From Liolophura sinensis (lineage: Eukaryota > Mollusca > Polyplacophora > Chitonida > Chitonidae), in contig NW_027017982.1 of assembly GCF_032854445.1 (NCBI RefSeq), forward strand, positions 62,001 through 126,000: DNA of 64,000 nt, written 5' to 3'. The position numbers and the translations under genes were made by a program. How positions within the stretch are numbered: position 1 is the stretch's first letter; the number at the start of each line of letters is the position of its first letter. Of this stretch, positions 1-57,400 are shown in pieces. Below the pieces are notes generated by a model, which ran no database searches, was not told where the DNA came from, and was given only the letters and a program-made list of their open reading frames with translations.

Positions 1-2435
1 TTTTTTTCTGATTATAAACGTTATAATAAATATATACATTTTAATACTTAAGCATTTTTCTGTACTCAACAATGACATAGTGGCTGTGCTGTAAATTATG
101 CTATATCAACTAATACGGAAATCAAGTAACAATACGGCATAGCGCAAATAAGACCAGTGAGGTTGGGTTTTGTTTAAGACCACGACGTCTTCCTTAGCAC
201 CTGGCACAGAAACAGGTTTATGTAACGAGCATTTGTTTGACTTATGCTTGTAAAGACCCAGTTACATGTATTTCTAAATCACGTGTGGCAAAGATTAATG
301 GAAAAAGATACAGGAGGCCCAAAAAGGAAGACAGATGTAGTAGGCCTACTACTGATTCAGGCCGAGAGGGATTAGTAAACTCATGAATCTTGTGTCATAT
401 AAATTTGTAGTTCTGCTTATTGCAGGCTGAGCGATTGCTTTTCGGTTATCAATAGGTATTTGACAATGTGAATTATGAACAGAATGAATGAGTGAATGAA
501 TGATGCTTGACACTCGTTCGCAAAACTTCAATCATATAGATCTAATGACGAAAAACCTGATTTATGTTTTTTTCCACTTTCACAACAAAGTGTTGATGAA
601 ATGCAAACAGAATGAACTGATGACCCTTCTGGTCTTCAACAGTTGACAAAGGTTTTAATATTTAGCGAAATGTGATTTGTTTTGAAAGCAAACATTTTCT
701 TGAAATTGCTTTCGGACCTATAGAGACAGTGTTCAGTTTAGTGAGATTTACTCCATCAATAATGTTTGACTGCAGACAACGCTTTAAGAAATTAACTTTA
801 TATAACTAATTAACTAACACCTCCCCAAACGTACAATTCATATAGATCAATTTCCGAAATAGTATAATGAAAAAATTTTTATTGAGTTTGGAAGCTAATA
901 ATTAGCTGTTTGGACATCATAATTAAAGAACATATAATACGTCAACAGAAAAGTTGTGTTTTATATTAAAACATTAAGCGCGACAACTGCAGAAAATAAA
1001 AAGTATCTTATAATAATATAAAACTACATATGTAATATACATGTAAATGAGTGAAATATCAGCTCATCACAGTTTGTCTCCAAATATATTATACATTATT
1101 ACTTTAAAAACTTTAAACTTATCACTTATAAAGGTATATAACATGGTATAATAAATCTAGTACATGTGCCTTAAGGCTTGCGTTTGTTAGAATTATCTTC
1201 GTTGTAATTAAAATACCCGATTGTAACTTGTTTAGTATGACATACATGCATGCATGTGTTAACATAACTTCTCAAACATCTCATGTTGTGTATACGCAAA
1301 AAATAAAAACATTGATCAATTCTAAAATAATCAATGAATAACTATAAAGGCAAGATAGCTGCAGTTCAAGGAACAATACACAATGCACTGCAGCTTACAG
1401 TGAAATATGTTAGTAATAGACACACATTCTTAGTAGGAATACAAGCTTATAAGGTTTTGTGCACGTCTCCGGTGTAATTTTGTTCAAAATTCTGAAATAC
1501 ATCTAAGGGAGATCAATTTCGAATGGCATGCGCCCGCTACGCTAGACTCTCACACTAAGCAACACGTAAACGACCAAGTTATTTTGAAAGTAGCAGGGAT
1601 TAAACTATATTTTCATTTTAGGAAGCTAAAACCCTGTCGTCCTTGAAGGAGACAGCTATGTTAAACTCGAATGCAAGTATGACGATATATACGCTGTCAC
1701 AAAACCTTCTGGAACAAACTATTCCATCACGTACAAAGTTATCAAGGAATGACCGCACTGACACAAACGTTTTTCATTCATTTTTTTTAGGCAATGGAAA
1801 GAGAGAAAAAACTATATGCTGTTAACGCTTCAGATTGTACATGCTATTCTTGGCTACGGCGTACGGCGTGTGTTATTTGTGTTAAACGTCGTTTTGGGAA
1901 TTAGTCTTGCCGTTATTAACCTGGAAAGTCCTTAATGGTTGACCATTGGTATACAAATGTTTGTTTGGATGCATGGGTTAAATTGTTTAAATGTTTAGTT
2001 AACTAATTTGTCTTTTATGAAATAAAAAAAGAGAATAAAAAACAAGTTCCGCTAACGCGAGAGATCTATCCATGTATGATTTCAAACATCAAAATTTCAT
2101 TGTTTGGGGCCTGCGCTTGAAGGCCTGATCCCTTTGCACTGTTGTAATGTGATTCTATGTTCAATGTGACGACTATACAACAGTTTCAGTAATTTCAGAC
2201 CAGTGACATTTAACAAATTGCAATTAACATCACTCCATATTTTTTGTGCTAAGGGGCGTGTAATTCGCTACTGTTTACCCATGTACATTAACAGTTAGAA
2301 TAAAACCCTACCTTAGGTAAGTTGACAAGAGGCCGTATTAATTATAATGTACATAAATTCAATGTTAATGGACAACAACTTACGTACAATATAAGGGAAT
2401 TTTGGGCGGTTGTGTTACAGCTTAGGGCTTCGAAA
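1..2435. other. AT-rich flank without a recognised gene
   Basis: No convincing exon is seen. The stretch is AT-rich with short open frames only. About 1871-1965 resembles 10269-10362 (shared core GTGTTAAAC..TTTTGGG.ATT), so it is a dispersed repeat. A short plus-strand stretch near 1640-1745 reads somewhat like the start of an Ig domain but has stops on both sides. Confidence 0.5.
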
Positions 2436-2512
2436 TATATTTTTTATTTATTTATTTATATCATTGGCGTTTTACGGCGTTCTCAAGAATATTTCATTTA
2501 TACGACGGCGGA
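2436..2512 (-). repeat. SINE 3' fragment
   Basis: This is the 3' half of the same tRNA-derived SINE found full length at 49209-49473: a TTTATTTATTTAT tail, then ATTGGCGTTTTACGGCGT and a CTCAAGAATATTTCA block, in minus orientation. The tRNA-like head is missing. Confidence 0.6.
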
Positions 2513-3268
2513 TCTCGTACTTTATGTGATGTCTTATTCGTTCAGTCAATCTTATTTACGTAATGCAAACAGATGATGCAGCATTTTTGATTTAAGGCGA
2601 TATTAACAAAATCTACAGTTACATAGTCAGTGAAATCTGTGCATTGTTTCACCGTGCTGTGTGAAGACAAGTATCGAACATACTATTTTGTACAAAAACA
2701 ATTTATCGGAGAACACCAGGTAAAATCATATGTAGGACCCACTCACTATATTGACAAGTTTTACTTCAGAGTAATTTACAGGCAAAAGTCAATATAGGAA
2801 TAGGTTACTACATTCCGGCTCTAATTACATCGCAATCAGTAGTACTTACTTCGTTATGTGAACTTTCTATATGGCGATCCTATTCTACACGATGTATACA
2901 CAGACCCAGCATCGGAAAAAGCGGAACTAGACACTATCATGAAACAGAGCTCTGTCCACATCTACTTACACGAGAATTATACTCACTTCAGTACCTGGAG
3001 TGAAGGCGTCCGATGGAACAACCCTGACACTCCAGCTTTCGTAGCATTAACCTGTGACGTTGATTCAAATCAGCAAACAACACGCAGGATCTAACAAATG
3101 GTACAAGGTGAGATATGAACACGCCATATACAGAACCCTTCGGTACATTGCTGTCCAAGTAAGCACAACCTTCAATGCCAAAACTAAAGCTATCTCTCTT
3201 GCCGCACAGGTTTCTGTACAAACATATGTCCAGACAAAATATACCATCTGGAGAACCTATGGTTTCCT

Positions 3269-3634
3269 TTAAATCCAGTAAATATGTTTCACAGCATTTG
3301 CTATACATGGATTGCTTAAAGCCAGCAGATCATAAATATACCGTTTAGTGAATAAGAAAGATCGGACCTGATGAGGTCCACTCCCTAGTAATTTCTGCAT
3401 ATAGTCGTATTCATACAGGAACAGGTATAGGTCAGCCAAAAGGGTGCCACAATTTGTACCCAATGGAATACCTATACACTGTTGGTATACTCTTTCCCTG
3501 AATTTCACAAAGATATTAATGAGAAACTCAGGGAATTCGGTGAACGGCGAAACATCCCATGAATGGTAACCCTTGTATGTACTAGCTTTTGACGTTAATG
3601 TAGCAGTGACCAGTTTTATTACACACCGATACAA
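3269..3634 (-). pseudogene. Penelope-like reverse transcriptase fragment
   Basis: A 121-residue open stretch contains the block Q.CIGIPLGTNCGTLLADL followed by YEYDYMQKLL and a degenerate RYIYDLL. This matches the fingers/palm region of Penelope-type reverse transcriptases, where the pattern is GIPMGTNCAPLLADLF with a Y.DD box downstream; here the Y.DD-like box reads YIYD, so the catalytic pair is damaged. Only this slice of the RT is seen; the N-terminus, GIY-YIG endonuclease and terminal repeats are not. It lies just beyond the putative last exon of the host receptor gene. I judge it a dead, truncated retroelement copy. Confidence 0.7.
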
Positions 3635-3822
3635 TTAGTGCTGAAATTCTATCAATTAAATCTGTGTGAGGAATTGCAGTATAGAGAGTAGCCAGTTTAG
3701 TCCACAGTGAAGCAAGTGCTGGTACCGTTGTCTCATGATAAATACATGTAGTGGAAATGAAGGCTTTGTTGCTTTGTTGACGTTACTGTAGCGGTGACCA
3801 CTTTTGTTAAACACCAATGCAG

Positions 3823-49186
<45,364 letters not shown>

Positions 49187-49208
49187 CTACATACATAAAC
49201 AAATATTA

Positions 49209-49473
49209 CATTTATTTATTTATTTATTTCATTGGTGTTTTACGAGGTACTGAAGAATATTTTACCCATACGATGGCGGCCAGCATTATGGTGGGAGGAA
49301 ACCGGGCAGAGAAACCCACGACCATCCGCAGGTTGCTGGAAGACCTTCCCACTTACGGCCGGAGAGGAAGCCAGCATGAGCTGGACTTGAACTCACAGCA
49401 ACCGCATTGGTGAGAGGCTCCTGGATCATTACGCTGCGCAAGCGCGCTAACCAACTGAGCCACATAGGCCCCC
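49209..49473 (-). repeat. tRNA-derived SINE, full length
   Basis: Read on the minus strand: A box TGGCTCAGTTGG near 49455, B box GTTCAAGTCC near 49390, a central ATGCTGGCTTCCTCTCCGG, CGGATGGTCGTGGGTTTCTC and a 3' tail of AAATAAATAAATAAATG. The A and B boxes fit pol III consensus. Reference copy for the fragments elsewhere. Confidence 0.88.
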
Positions 49474-49955
49474 AAATATTACATACACTAAATATACCTT
49501 ACATACAAATACAATATATTGACATCACTACATATTGCCTACAAATACCAATGAAAATGGAACAAGTATTTTCTGAATTGAGTTATGGATTTGTTGTTGT
49601 TTTACCCCGTATTCAAGAATTGTTCACCCTGTTGACGGCGGTCATGTTCACGAGTTGGGAAAACTGGAGTGATCGGTGTAGATCCCAGGCCTTTGTCAGG
49701 TACCTCTTGAACTAAAGCCGAATCATAGGAGTATGTGGAATTTCTAGCAGGTCGTAACAGGAGGCACAAGGCCTGGCAAATATATACAGAGTAATTTGAA
49801 GGAAATGTGCACAACCCACAGTATTTTACATTTTTGCACTGTTTGTATTATGTTTATCAATAATCAAAATATTTTCAGACAGTATCTGTAACATTTTATC
49901 TCCATAATTTCAGATTACAGGTACATACACTACACTTAAATGTGATGTACGCGAC
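49474..49955. other. Non-coding stretch between SINE copies
   Basis: No exon recognised. A short plus-strand relic of the SINE 3' end (GTTTTACCCCGTATTCAAGAA) lies at 49597. Confidence 0.4.
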
Positions 49956-50190
49956 TCAAACACCCAGAAGCCTCTTACCAATGCCATCGCTGTGAGTTCA
50001 AGTTCAGCTCATGCCGGCTTCCTCGCTGACCGTGCTTGGCAAGGTCTCCCTCAACCTGCGGATGGTCGTGGCTTTCCCTGGGCTTTGCCCGGTTTCTCCC
50101 CACCATAATGCTGACCGCCGTCGTATAAGTGAAATATCTTGAGTACGGCGTAAAAGAACAATCAAATAAATAAATAAACAAATCAATGTG
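49956..50190 (+). repeat. SINE copy, head truncated
   Basis: It has CAGAAGCCTCTTACCAATGC, GTGAGTTCAAGTTCAGCTC (B box), CGGATGGTCGTGGCTTTCCC, TGACCGCCGTCGTATAAGTG and an AAATAAATAAATAAAC tail. Confidence 0.8.
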
Positions 50191-51345
50191 AGATGGTTTG
50201 AGGATCATTTAAAGGCATCTAAGGCGCAATTCTGCACTACATGATTACTCCTTCTGAGAACACAAGAGACAGTTCATACATGTTATTTACATGTTAATGG
50301 ATTGTATTGCTATTCTAATATCCTGATGTAACGCACTTTTTGTTTTTATCATGGTCTTTTAAAGGAGAAAACACAACCTGTCTAAAACATACTTTAATCA
50401 AAACAAACTTTATAAAAAGTATCACACTTTTTATTTTAATGAGATTTCACCGAATAACGTGTAGAACAAGAAGATAATTCTGCACAAATGCCTGGTGTGA
50501 GTCGAGGCAGCCATCTTGGGAACTTTATCCAATCAAACAAGCTGCTATCAGATTACGCGGCCTAAACTGTGGCGTAGTCTATACCCATTCACTTCATGAC
50601 ATATGATAACACAGACCTACTGCATAAGACATTATTTTCTGATCTTTAACAGCCATTTAGTTAACTGTAGCAGAGTGGCCATTTCACAAAGTGTTGTGGA
50701 TTAGGTCATTTACGGACTACCACAGACGTAAAATCAGTTGATTGACAAGCCGTGTAATAATAGGACGGCATTACAAACTATGTCAGACAGTAGCATACCG
50801 TCTCGGCCCGAACTGTATTCATTTCCCCAAAATAAAATTGTTGTCTTTCATTTTAGCGTTTAGTCAGCAGTTTGTAAATAACAAATATCAGAATCTGTGC
50901 AATATTCACTAGGCATCTCACAGCACAATTCTTAAAATTAATTAAATCCTAAGATATAATTTCTTTTCTCGATTTTACTGCAGTTGAAGAATTTAAATTT
51001 TGTTCCTTCGTCTTTCTCGAATACAAAGAGTGTCTTTTTGTTTTCTTTTATATAATACAGTGAAATTATGAGTATGTCCAATTTTCCGGAAAACTATATT
51101 AATCACTAGGGCCTTCATCGCCGAAGTCCACAACTTTTATCTGCCATCGGCTACCACTTAGACTATCATAAAATACAGTCGACGTCCGAGAGCAAGAGCA
51201 GATGTGACGACACCTGCACATGTGACGAAATTGGAGACCTGCTAAAGCTATGTCAAGACGAAGTTTCACTAACTGTTTACTGGGTTTGAGAAAAAAATCA
51301 GAAAAACATATTTAATGCTGGTTCATGACGCTTTGAATGATAGTC
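50191..51345. other. Flank of copy 2, no gene
   Basis: AT-rich; no exon or element recognised. Confidence 0.5.
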
Positions 51346-51383
51346 AGTAGTAGGTGGAGTATAGGTTCTGGCACACCCTCTAT
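51346..51383 (+). repeat. Diverged terminal inverted repeat, copy 2
   Basis: It begins AGTAGTAGGTGG and includes GGTTCTGGCACACCCTC. Against the copy 1 repeat, 28 of 38 positions match without gaps. The preceding TAGTC would be one half of a target duplication; the other end is outside the window. Confidence 0.6.
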
Positions 51384-51427
51384 TTGGATGAGTTCAAACG
51401 GCTGGCGGCTATCGAAATTTACAATTA
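51384..51427 (-). pseudogene. Remnant of the zinc-ribbon gene, copy 2
   Basis: Only the last codons (DEFKRLAAIEI, read on minus) remain, fused directly to the inverted repeat. About 200 bp with both zinc clusters is deleted relative to copy 1. Confidence 0.6.
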
Positions 51428-51470
51428 GAGAGATGCTTTTATTAGTATAATGATGATATCGGCGCGTACA

Positions 51471-54400
51471 ATGAGGCACCATCAAAAAGCGCGAGCACTA
51501 CGGGGGGACTTTGAGACGCTCCTAGGTGTGCGGGCTAAGTACCCACGGTCCCGCAATGCCTTGGAAGAATTGCAGGGGATCCTCGACAGGCATAAAACGG
51601 CTGTGGCTGGGTTGAACTCCCGAAGTAACGAGGAGTTGAAGCAAGACGCGAAGAACCTCCTCCTTCAATTGGATGAATTGCTAGGCGGAATACTGGGCGA
51701 AAAGAAACTAGAATTCACTAACACCGGCCGGGCTATAAGGAATCTCCTCCGGGCCTGGCAGATGGGCGTACCCGAAGGCGTTTGGACGGACCCAATAGCC
51801 TTCTTAGAAGAAATTCGAGCCAGTATTCGCCAGAAGCTAGAAGGAGAGATCCTGGCACTCAACGGGGTTAAGTTCCAACTAGGCCTCGGGGTTCAGTTGC
51901 GAAAGGACAACGCCGATGGCAGTGAAGAGTATACCAGCCCAGTACTCCGCAGCAAACAGGAGGCCCTCCTAGAGGTCGGTGACATTGACAGGGCTCTAGA
52001 TAAGGTCTTCCCCACCATCCAGGAGGCGCTGGAAAAATGGACGCAGCGAGGGTCAGGGTGGGCTGTAAATAGCGTGCAAACACTCTGGCTTGATATTGCA
52101 AGGTATCAGCCGCTGAGAGGCGGGTCCTACATCCCCCTACCTGCAGCCGTGAGCAACAAGAAAGCAGTCATCAACGTGAAGAACAAAGACGACGACTGCC
52201 TCAGATGGGCACTCCGGTCTGCCTTATTTCCAGCCGCCAGAAACCCCCAGAGACCAACCAAGTATCCCACCAATGATGGTCTTGACTTTGAGGGGATCGA
52301 CGCCCCCACACACATCTCTCAGATCCCTAAAGTGGAGGGGAAGAACGACCTCGCCATCAACGTATTCGGGTGGGACAAGGGCGTGATCGTGCACCGCCTC
52401 AGAAAAAAGCCCGGCAACACGCCCCGAATCAGTCTGCTGCTGATTGAGAAGGCAGGCAAATTCCATTATACATGGATAAAAGACCTCAATCGGCTCCTAT
52501 ACCAAGAAAGTAAGGCGCCAAATCGCAAACACTTCTGCGAGTGCTGCCTACACGGCTACACAAGGGAGGACCTGCTCGAGGCGCATAAACCGGAATGCCG
52601 AGGGATTGGCCAGACGGCGGTGAGGATGGAAATGCCCCAGGAGGGGAAAAACAAGTTCTCCTTCCAGAACCACCACAAACACCTACCGTCGCCGTTCATC
52701 ATATATGCCGACTTCGAGGCTCTGACCAAAAAGGTTGAAGGCCTGCCGCCCAGCCCCGCAGACAACAGCTCTCAAAAGACTCAGCACCACGAGCCCTGCA
52801 GTTACTGCTATGTTGTGGTGCGTTGCGACGGCCACACAAAACGCCCCGTGGAATACAGAGGCCATAACGCGACGGAACACTTCCTCAGAGCTCTCCAACA
52901 GGAGGAGCGGGAAATCAAAAATGTTCTAGCCAACCCTATATCCATGAATATGACTCCCCAACATTGGCAGGCCCACAACAACGCCACAACCTGCCACGTG
53001 TGTGAGAAGCCTCTGGGCGCCGATTCTGTGCGCGATCACTGCCACATCACCGGCAAGCACAGAGGCGCGACACATATCGCATGCATCCTAAAGTTGCGGC
53101 TGGGTCCCAAGACAGCCATACCAGTAGTCTTCCACAACCTACGGGGCTACGACGGGCACCTCCTGATGCAAGTCATAAGTAAGGTGGAGGGCCGCATCAC
53201 CTGCATCCCCAACAACACGGAAAAGTACATCACCTTCTCGCTGGGGCAGCTCCGCTTCATCGACAGCGTTCAAATCTTACCGACTTCCCTTGACAACCTG
53301 GTTGTCCAGCCTCCAGCCTCCCACCCAAAGAGGCTTTCTACAGTAAGCTCAAAGTCGGAGGCATTAGCGATGAAGACTACATCCACGCTCAACAGATGTG
53401 GAAGGTATTTGACTGCACCAATCTGGGAGACTACACAGACCTTTACTGCCGCACAGACGTGCTCCTGTTGGCCGATGTGTTTGAGGCCTTCCGGAAGATT
53501 TGTTTATGGCAGTATGGATTGGAACCTGCTCACTACTTTACGAGCTTAGGCCTCTCGTGGGATGCGCTGTTCAAGAAGACTGGGGTAGAGCTGGAGCTGT
53601 TGACCGACTACGACCAACATATCTTCATTGAGAAGAGGTTGCGGGGAGGTATCTCCATGGTAAGGAAGCGACACGCCAAAGCCAATAATCCGCAGGTGGA
53701 GGGATACTACCCCGAAAGCCCAAACAGCTACATCCAATACCTAGACGCCAATAATCTATATGGCTGGGCTATGAGTCAGTTTCTTCCAACGGGTGGCTTC
53801 CAGTGGGTAAGCGACGCGCAGCGTCTCGGTGAAACGATTGCTACTCACCCCCACGACAGTCCTTCCGGTTACATCCTCGAGGCCGACCTAGAGTATCCGG
53901 CCGAAGTACATAACGAACATAACGGCCACCCATTAGCCCCGGAGCGTCTGGTGGTCCAGAAGGAGTGGATGTCTGACTATCAGCACGGTCCTCTTGGCAA
54001 GAAAGCGCCTACCGAGGTCGAAAAGCTGGTCCCCAACCTCCGCAACAAGGAACGGTACGTCCTGCACTACCGGAACCTACAGCTGTATCTATCTCTGGGA
54101 ATGCGCCTGACAAAGGTTCACCGGGCCCTGAGATTCGCCCAGAACCATTGAACTATATCAGGATGAACACCGAGCTCCGAAAAACTGCGGCAAGTAAATT
54201 CGAGAAGGACCTGTACAAGCTAATGAACAACTCGGTCTTCGGAAAAACCATGGAGAATCCTCCGGAAGCGTGTGGACGTCAAGCTGGTACGCTCTGGAGA
54301 AGACGACAAGCTCCGACGCTTGATAGCCAGCCCGAGCTTCGCACGGGCAAACATATTTGATGATGCTCTCGCAGCGATTCAGATGCACAAGACCCGTCTA

Positions 54401-55006
54401 GTCCTAAACAGACCTATCTACGTGGGCATGAGCATTCTAGATCTCTCCAAGCACCTGATGTACGACTTCTACTACAACCACATGAAGGCCCAGTACGGAG
54501 AGCGCTGCCAGCTCCGCTACACTGACACGGATAGTCTGCTACTCGAGATTCAGACTGATGCTGTTTATAGGGATATGGCTGAGAATGCAACCATGTACGA
54601 CACCTCAGATTACCCACAAGACCAAACCCCTGCACATCGTAGCAAATATGAAGGTCTTGGGGAAAATGAAGGACGAGTGCGCGGGGCGGACCGATCGCCG
54701 AATACATTGGTCTGCGCCCCAAGATGTACTCCATTCTGGAGGCAGGCGGAGCCAACATTAAGAAGGCCAAGGGCGTGAAAAAGAGAGTTGTGGAAAAGTG
54801 CATCCGCCATAAGCAGTACAAAGAGGCCCTCTTCGAGAAGAAGATCTTCCGACACGGTATGGACGTGCTGCGATCAGAGCGCCACCATATCTATGGGCAG
54901 CACCTGAATAAGATCTCACTGTCCTCCTTCGATAGTAAGCGCTGGATCGCCGAAGATGGTGTACACCTTGGCTTACGGCCATAGAGATGCGGCACCCGCA
55001 GGATAA
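51471..55006 (+). pseudogene. Protein-primed family B DNA polymerase, copy 2, broken
   Basis: The best preserved polymerase of the two: open for about 690 residues from the ATG at 51471 (MRHHQKARALRGDFETLLG). It holds the N-terminal helical domain, the finger CECCLHGYTREDLLEAHKPE, ExoI YADFEAL, the zinc module CHVCEKPLG...DHCHITGKHRG, and ExoII VVFHNLRGYDGH. About 115 bp is missing after SLDNLV near 53302, shifting frame. ExoIII YCRTDVLLLADVF, PolA YLDANNLYGWAM, PolB KLMNNSVFGKTMEN and PolC YTDTDSLLLE (about 54515-54545) follow in other frames, with further breaks near 54150, 54258, 54640 and 54965. All exonuclease and polymerase motif residues are still present. Confidence 0.95.
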
Positions 55007-55039
55007 TGGGCAGGATGGGACATCCTCTTCGAGGAACTC

Positions 55040-56059
55040 CTATAGCCGTAGAACCCAATCCGGGGGAAGCTGAGTATCGGGAGGCACTATAAGCAACTCC
55101 TCACTAACGAATCCCCGTCGCGGGCCATCCGACGTATCGTCTAGATGGTACAGCACGGGTTCATTAGGCTTTGTGACAGAGCGCCCAAGCCGATATATCT
55201 CTAGAGACCACACAGGATCAGTCGTGCGACGGCGGCCGCCCTCCAGCTCTCCAGGCTGATAGAGATAACGAACGCCAACACCCTCGAGGATCTTCCTCTC
55301 ATTAAGTCCAAAGGGACGACCTGGAACCGTCGAGGAAGGCTTATTGGGCACCCCTTTTGCCTTGATGACGTCTTTCGGCATTTTACCGATCAGTCTCGTT
55401 GTCTCGTTATTCAGAGCGGCCACAACAGAGGGCAGACGAGCTACCCATTCAGTAGACTGGTGCTCAGGAGGGATGCGCATCTCCTGGGTGTACTGATGCC
55501 CAAAGAGCCGCTCAGCCAGAGTACGGTTGAAACGCTCCACTTTGCCTTGTTCTCTGTGGATATCCACGCGGCCTCGGCAGACTGTGACATCGTGTTTGGC
55601 CAGCAGATGGCTCACCGCACCCATAAACTCGCGCCCAGGGTCAACTTGGAGAAGCTTCGGCCATCGAAGGGGTCCCCGCTTGTAAATGCGAGAGAGCATC
55701 AGCGACTTCTTTGGAATCTTTAGTAGCCAGAGGTTCCGCCTCCTTGTAGCGAGAAGCGACATCAACAACTGTCAGCGCGTACTTATACAGCTTCCAGCCT
55801 CGCCGATCATGTGGTAGAAATAAAAGATCAGCTTAGTGGATGTTATTCGGCGTGAACACATCGAACATAGGCCTCGGTATTTTTCGGGGACGAGGCAGGT
55901 ATATCTGCCAGATAGCCTGCTTTTTTAGCCAGGCCCGGACCACATCTTCGGAGACTTTAGCCGCAGTGGGCAAGTTTCTGGATGGTCGCGCGGCCCTTGC
56001 AGTACCCACGAGGGCTTGTAGTAGATATTTGCCAGGCGAGCAGACACCTTACTAGCCAT
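55040..56059 (-). pseudogene. Retrovirus-like integrase, copy 2, broken
   Basis: Matches copy 1 from the ATG at 56059 (MASKVSARLANIYY). The N-terminal third is scrambled by shifts (near 56010 and 55780) and a stop that replaces Gln in the HQAD motif near 55835. From about 55768 the frame is open for 242 residues and keeps LQVDPGREFMG and HREQGKVERFNRTLAERLF, so the second Asp and the Glu of the D,D,E triad are intact here. The C-terminal domain VRYLYQPGELEGG is kept. Confidence 0.92.
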
Positions 56060-56201
56060 GTCATCAAGGTATTCTAGCAGCCCTCTAACAGATTTGCGAC
56101 GAAAAGATGTTAATCGTCGCGGCGCAGAAAACCTTACTACTAAGATCGTGCCCGCCATACGGCGAGGAGCTCAATGGCGAGTCCGGCACAGTCAGTTCGG
56201 T
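56060..56201. other. Spacer integrase to L, copy 2
   Basis: Shorter than in copy 1: lacks the roughly 135-bp segment seen there. Confidence 0.5.
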
Positions 56202-56651
56202 TTACTTGGTGAGTTTTGCCATTCCGTAACTCACACCCCCAACCACATACATCCCCATGATGACGAAGGTCATCTCGCGATGTTTTTGATCTTCACTAGG
56301 CACATAGAAATCGGAGAGCTGTGGCTCTGAGCCCAGCAGCGCTTCGCGTGCATCGCGTGTAAGAGTTTTGGCCGTGACCCTAGAATACTCGCGGATTGCA
56401 GCGTCGACATCCCGGCACGTTTGGACAGCGTGGCCCTGGCGGCGGAGTTCATCGTTGATCCAGTCCAAGCCCTCAGTGCGGTTTGGGGCCCATTTTTCCT
56501 GGGCGGCTTGGAGCTGCTCTACAGCACGGTCATGGCGCCTCCGCTCTTGGTCGACACTGGAACTCCTAAGCATCGAAAACATATAGTTGCTCCTGCTGAA
56601 GGCCAAAGCGTTTACGAGGGCGCTGCCCATCATCATTGCGATGGAGGCCAT
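56202..56651 (-). CDS. Conserved Polinton protein L, copy 2, intact
   Basis: 149 residues, the same length as in copy 1. N-terminal MASIAMMMGSALVNALAFSR, central coiled coil, LSDFYVPSEDQKHREM, C-terminal FVIMGMYVVGGVSYGMAKL. Both hydrophobic ends kept. Preservation of reading frame in both copies, despite substitutions, suggests the copies have not been dead for long or that short genes escaped by chance. Confidence 0.7.
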   Translation of the reverse strand: MASIAMMMGSALVNALAFSRSNYMFSMLRSSSVDQERRRHDRAVEQLQAAQEKWAPNRTEGLDWINDELRRQGHAVQTCRDVDAAIREYSRVTAKTLTRDAREALLGSEPQLSDFYVPSEDQKHREMTFVIMGMYVVGGVSYGMAKLTK

Positions 56652-56653
56652 TA

Positions 56654-56893
56654 CTACTTGATTCTATTGGGAGGAAGGAGCCCTTGTTTAATTAGCAGGT
56701 CCTTCGAAAACATGGCCGGGCCTACATCTGCAATGACCATGCCGACGTCACGGGGTGTTAAATCCAGCTTCGGGAGGGCTCCTTTCAGGAACATCTGGCC
56801 GAGACCAGCGTACCCAGTAGCCAGGAGAGAAACCACAGCGGCGTGGTAGGCCGCGTTGACTAGCACTTTTCCGTCACCGGGTGGAGTAGACAT
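56654..56893 (-). CDS. Small conserved Polinton protein K, copy 2, intact
   Basis: 79 residues, MSTPPGDGKVLVNAAYH to GLLPPNRIK. Same blocks as in copy 1 (VSLLATGYAGLGQMFLKGA, PKLDLTPRDVGMVIADVG). Stop is two bases from the start of L. Confidence 0.7.
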   Translation of the reverse strand: MSTPPGDGKVLVNAAYHAAVVSLLATGYAGLGQMFLKGALPKLDLTPRDVGMVIADVGPAMFSKDLLIKQGLLPPNRIK

Positions 56894-56895
56894 GC

Positions 56896-56906
56896 TGCTT
56901 TATATA
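56896..56906 (-). promoter_or_regulatory. TATA-like box before gene K, copy 2
   Basis: CTATATAAAGC read on minus, at the same short distance from the ATG as in copy 1. Confidence 0.3.
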
Positions 56907-57009
56907 GAAAGGGTCGCGACGTGTATTCAAATGGAGATTCTTTTCTTGCGGCGTGATATCTGCATGCGGTGGTAACATCTGCACCTCGTGCATGCGGGGT
57001 AATATCTGA

Positions 57010-57400
57010 ACCTCGTGCATGCGCTGTATAGCGGTTGCGCCACGCACGTAGCAACAAAAGCACTGCAAGGCCGCCAACGCGTAATAACGCTAGGGGCGCC
57101 CTCCAGCGGGTGATTTGGTGTGCATTCGTAGAATCCGGTTCCTTCGCAAAATCTGTGGCTCCCCCCTCCTTCGTAGAATCCGGTTCCTTCGGCTGTTTCT
57201 AGGTGGAATCAGCTGCGCCAAGCAAAGCAGCCTTTGCTTTGCGAAGATCGTCCTTGAGCTTTTTAAGCCTTGGCCTTTCTCGCTGCAGCACCCGCTGGAC
57301 CCGCAGCGACTCTTTTGGGATTCTTCGCAGGGCCGTCATTCGTAGAATCCGCTGTCAACCCCTCCGCTTCCTTCGGGCCTTACGGATTCGTTGTACTCAT
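57010..57400 (-). pseudogene. Small tail-anchored Polinton protein J, copy 2, broken
   Basis: It starts at the ATG at 57400 (MSTTNP then a stop). The lysine-rich part (KLKDDLRKAKAALLGAADST) is followed by another stop, then repeated EPDSTK/STKE words and the membrane segment LALLRVGGLAVLLLLRAW. The stop used in copy 1 is absent: the C-terminus runs on through a short tandem repeat built of ATGCACGAGGT and CAGATATTACC words at 56955-57025. These words are not in copy 1. Confidence 0.5.

Noticed and set aside
1632-1750. Plus-strand Ig-like stretch (SYVKLECKYDDIYAV in one frame)
   Set aside because: Too short, stops on both sides, no second cysteine and no matching acceptor in phase.
2985-3110. 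Plus-strand pieces resembling an Ig module (LTCDVDSNQ and NKWYK in different frames)
   Set aside because: Needs several frame changes within 120 bp; could be a decayed exon, but evidence is below what I would annotate.
49597-49715. Plus-strand open frame after the SINE
   Set aside because: Contains a SINE 3' relic and has no homology or splice sites.
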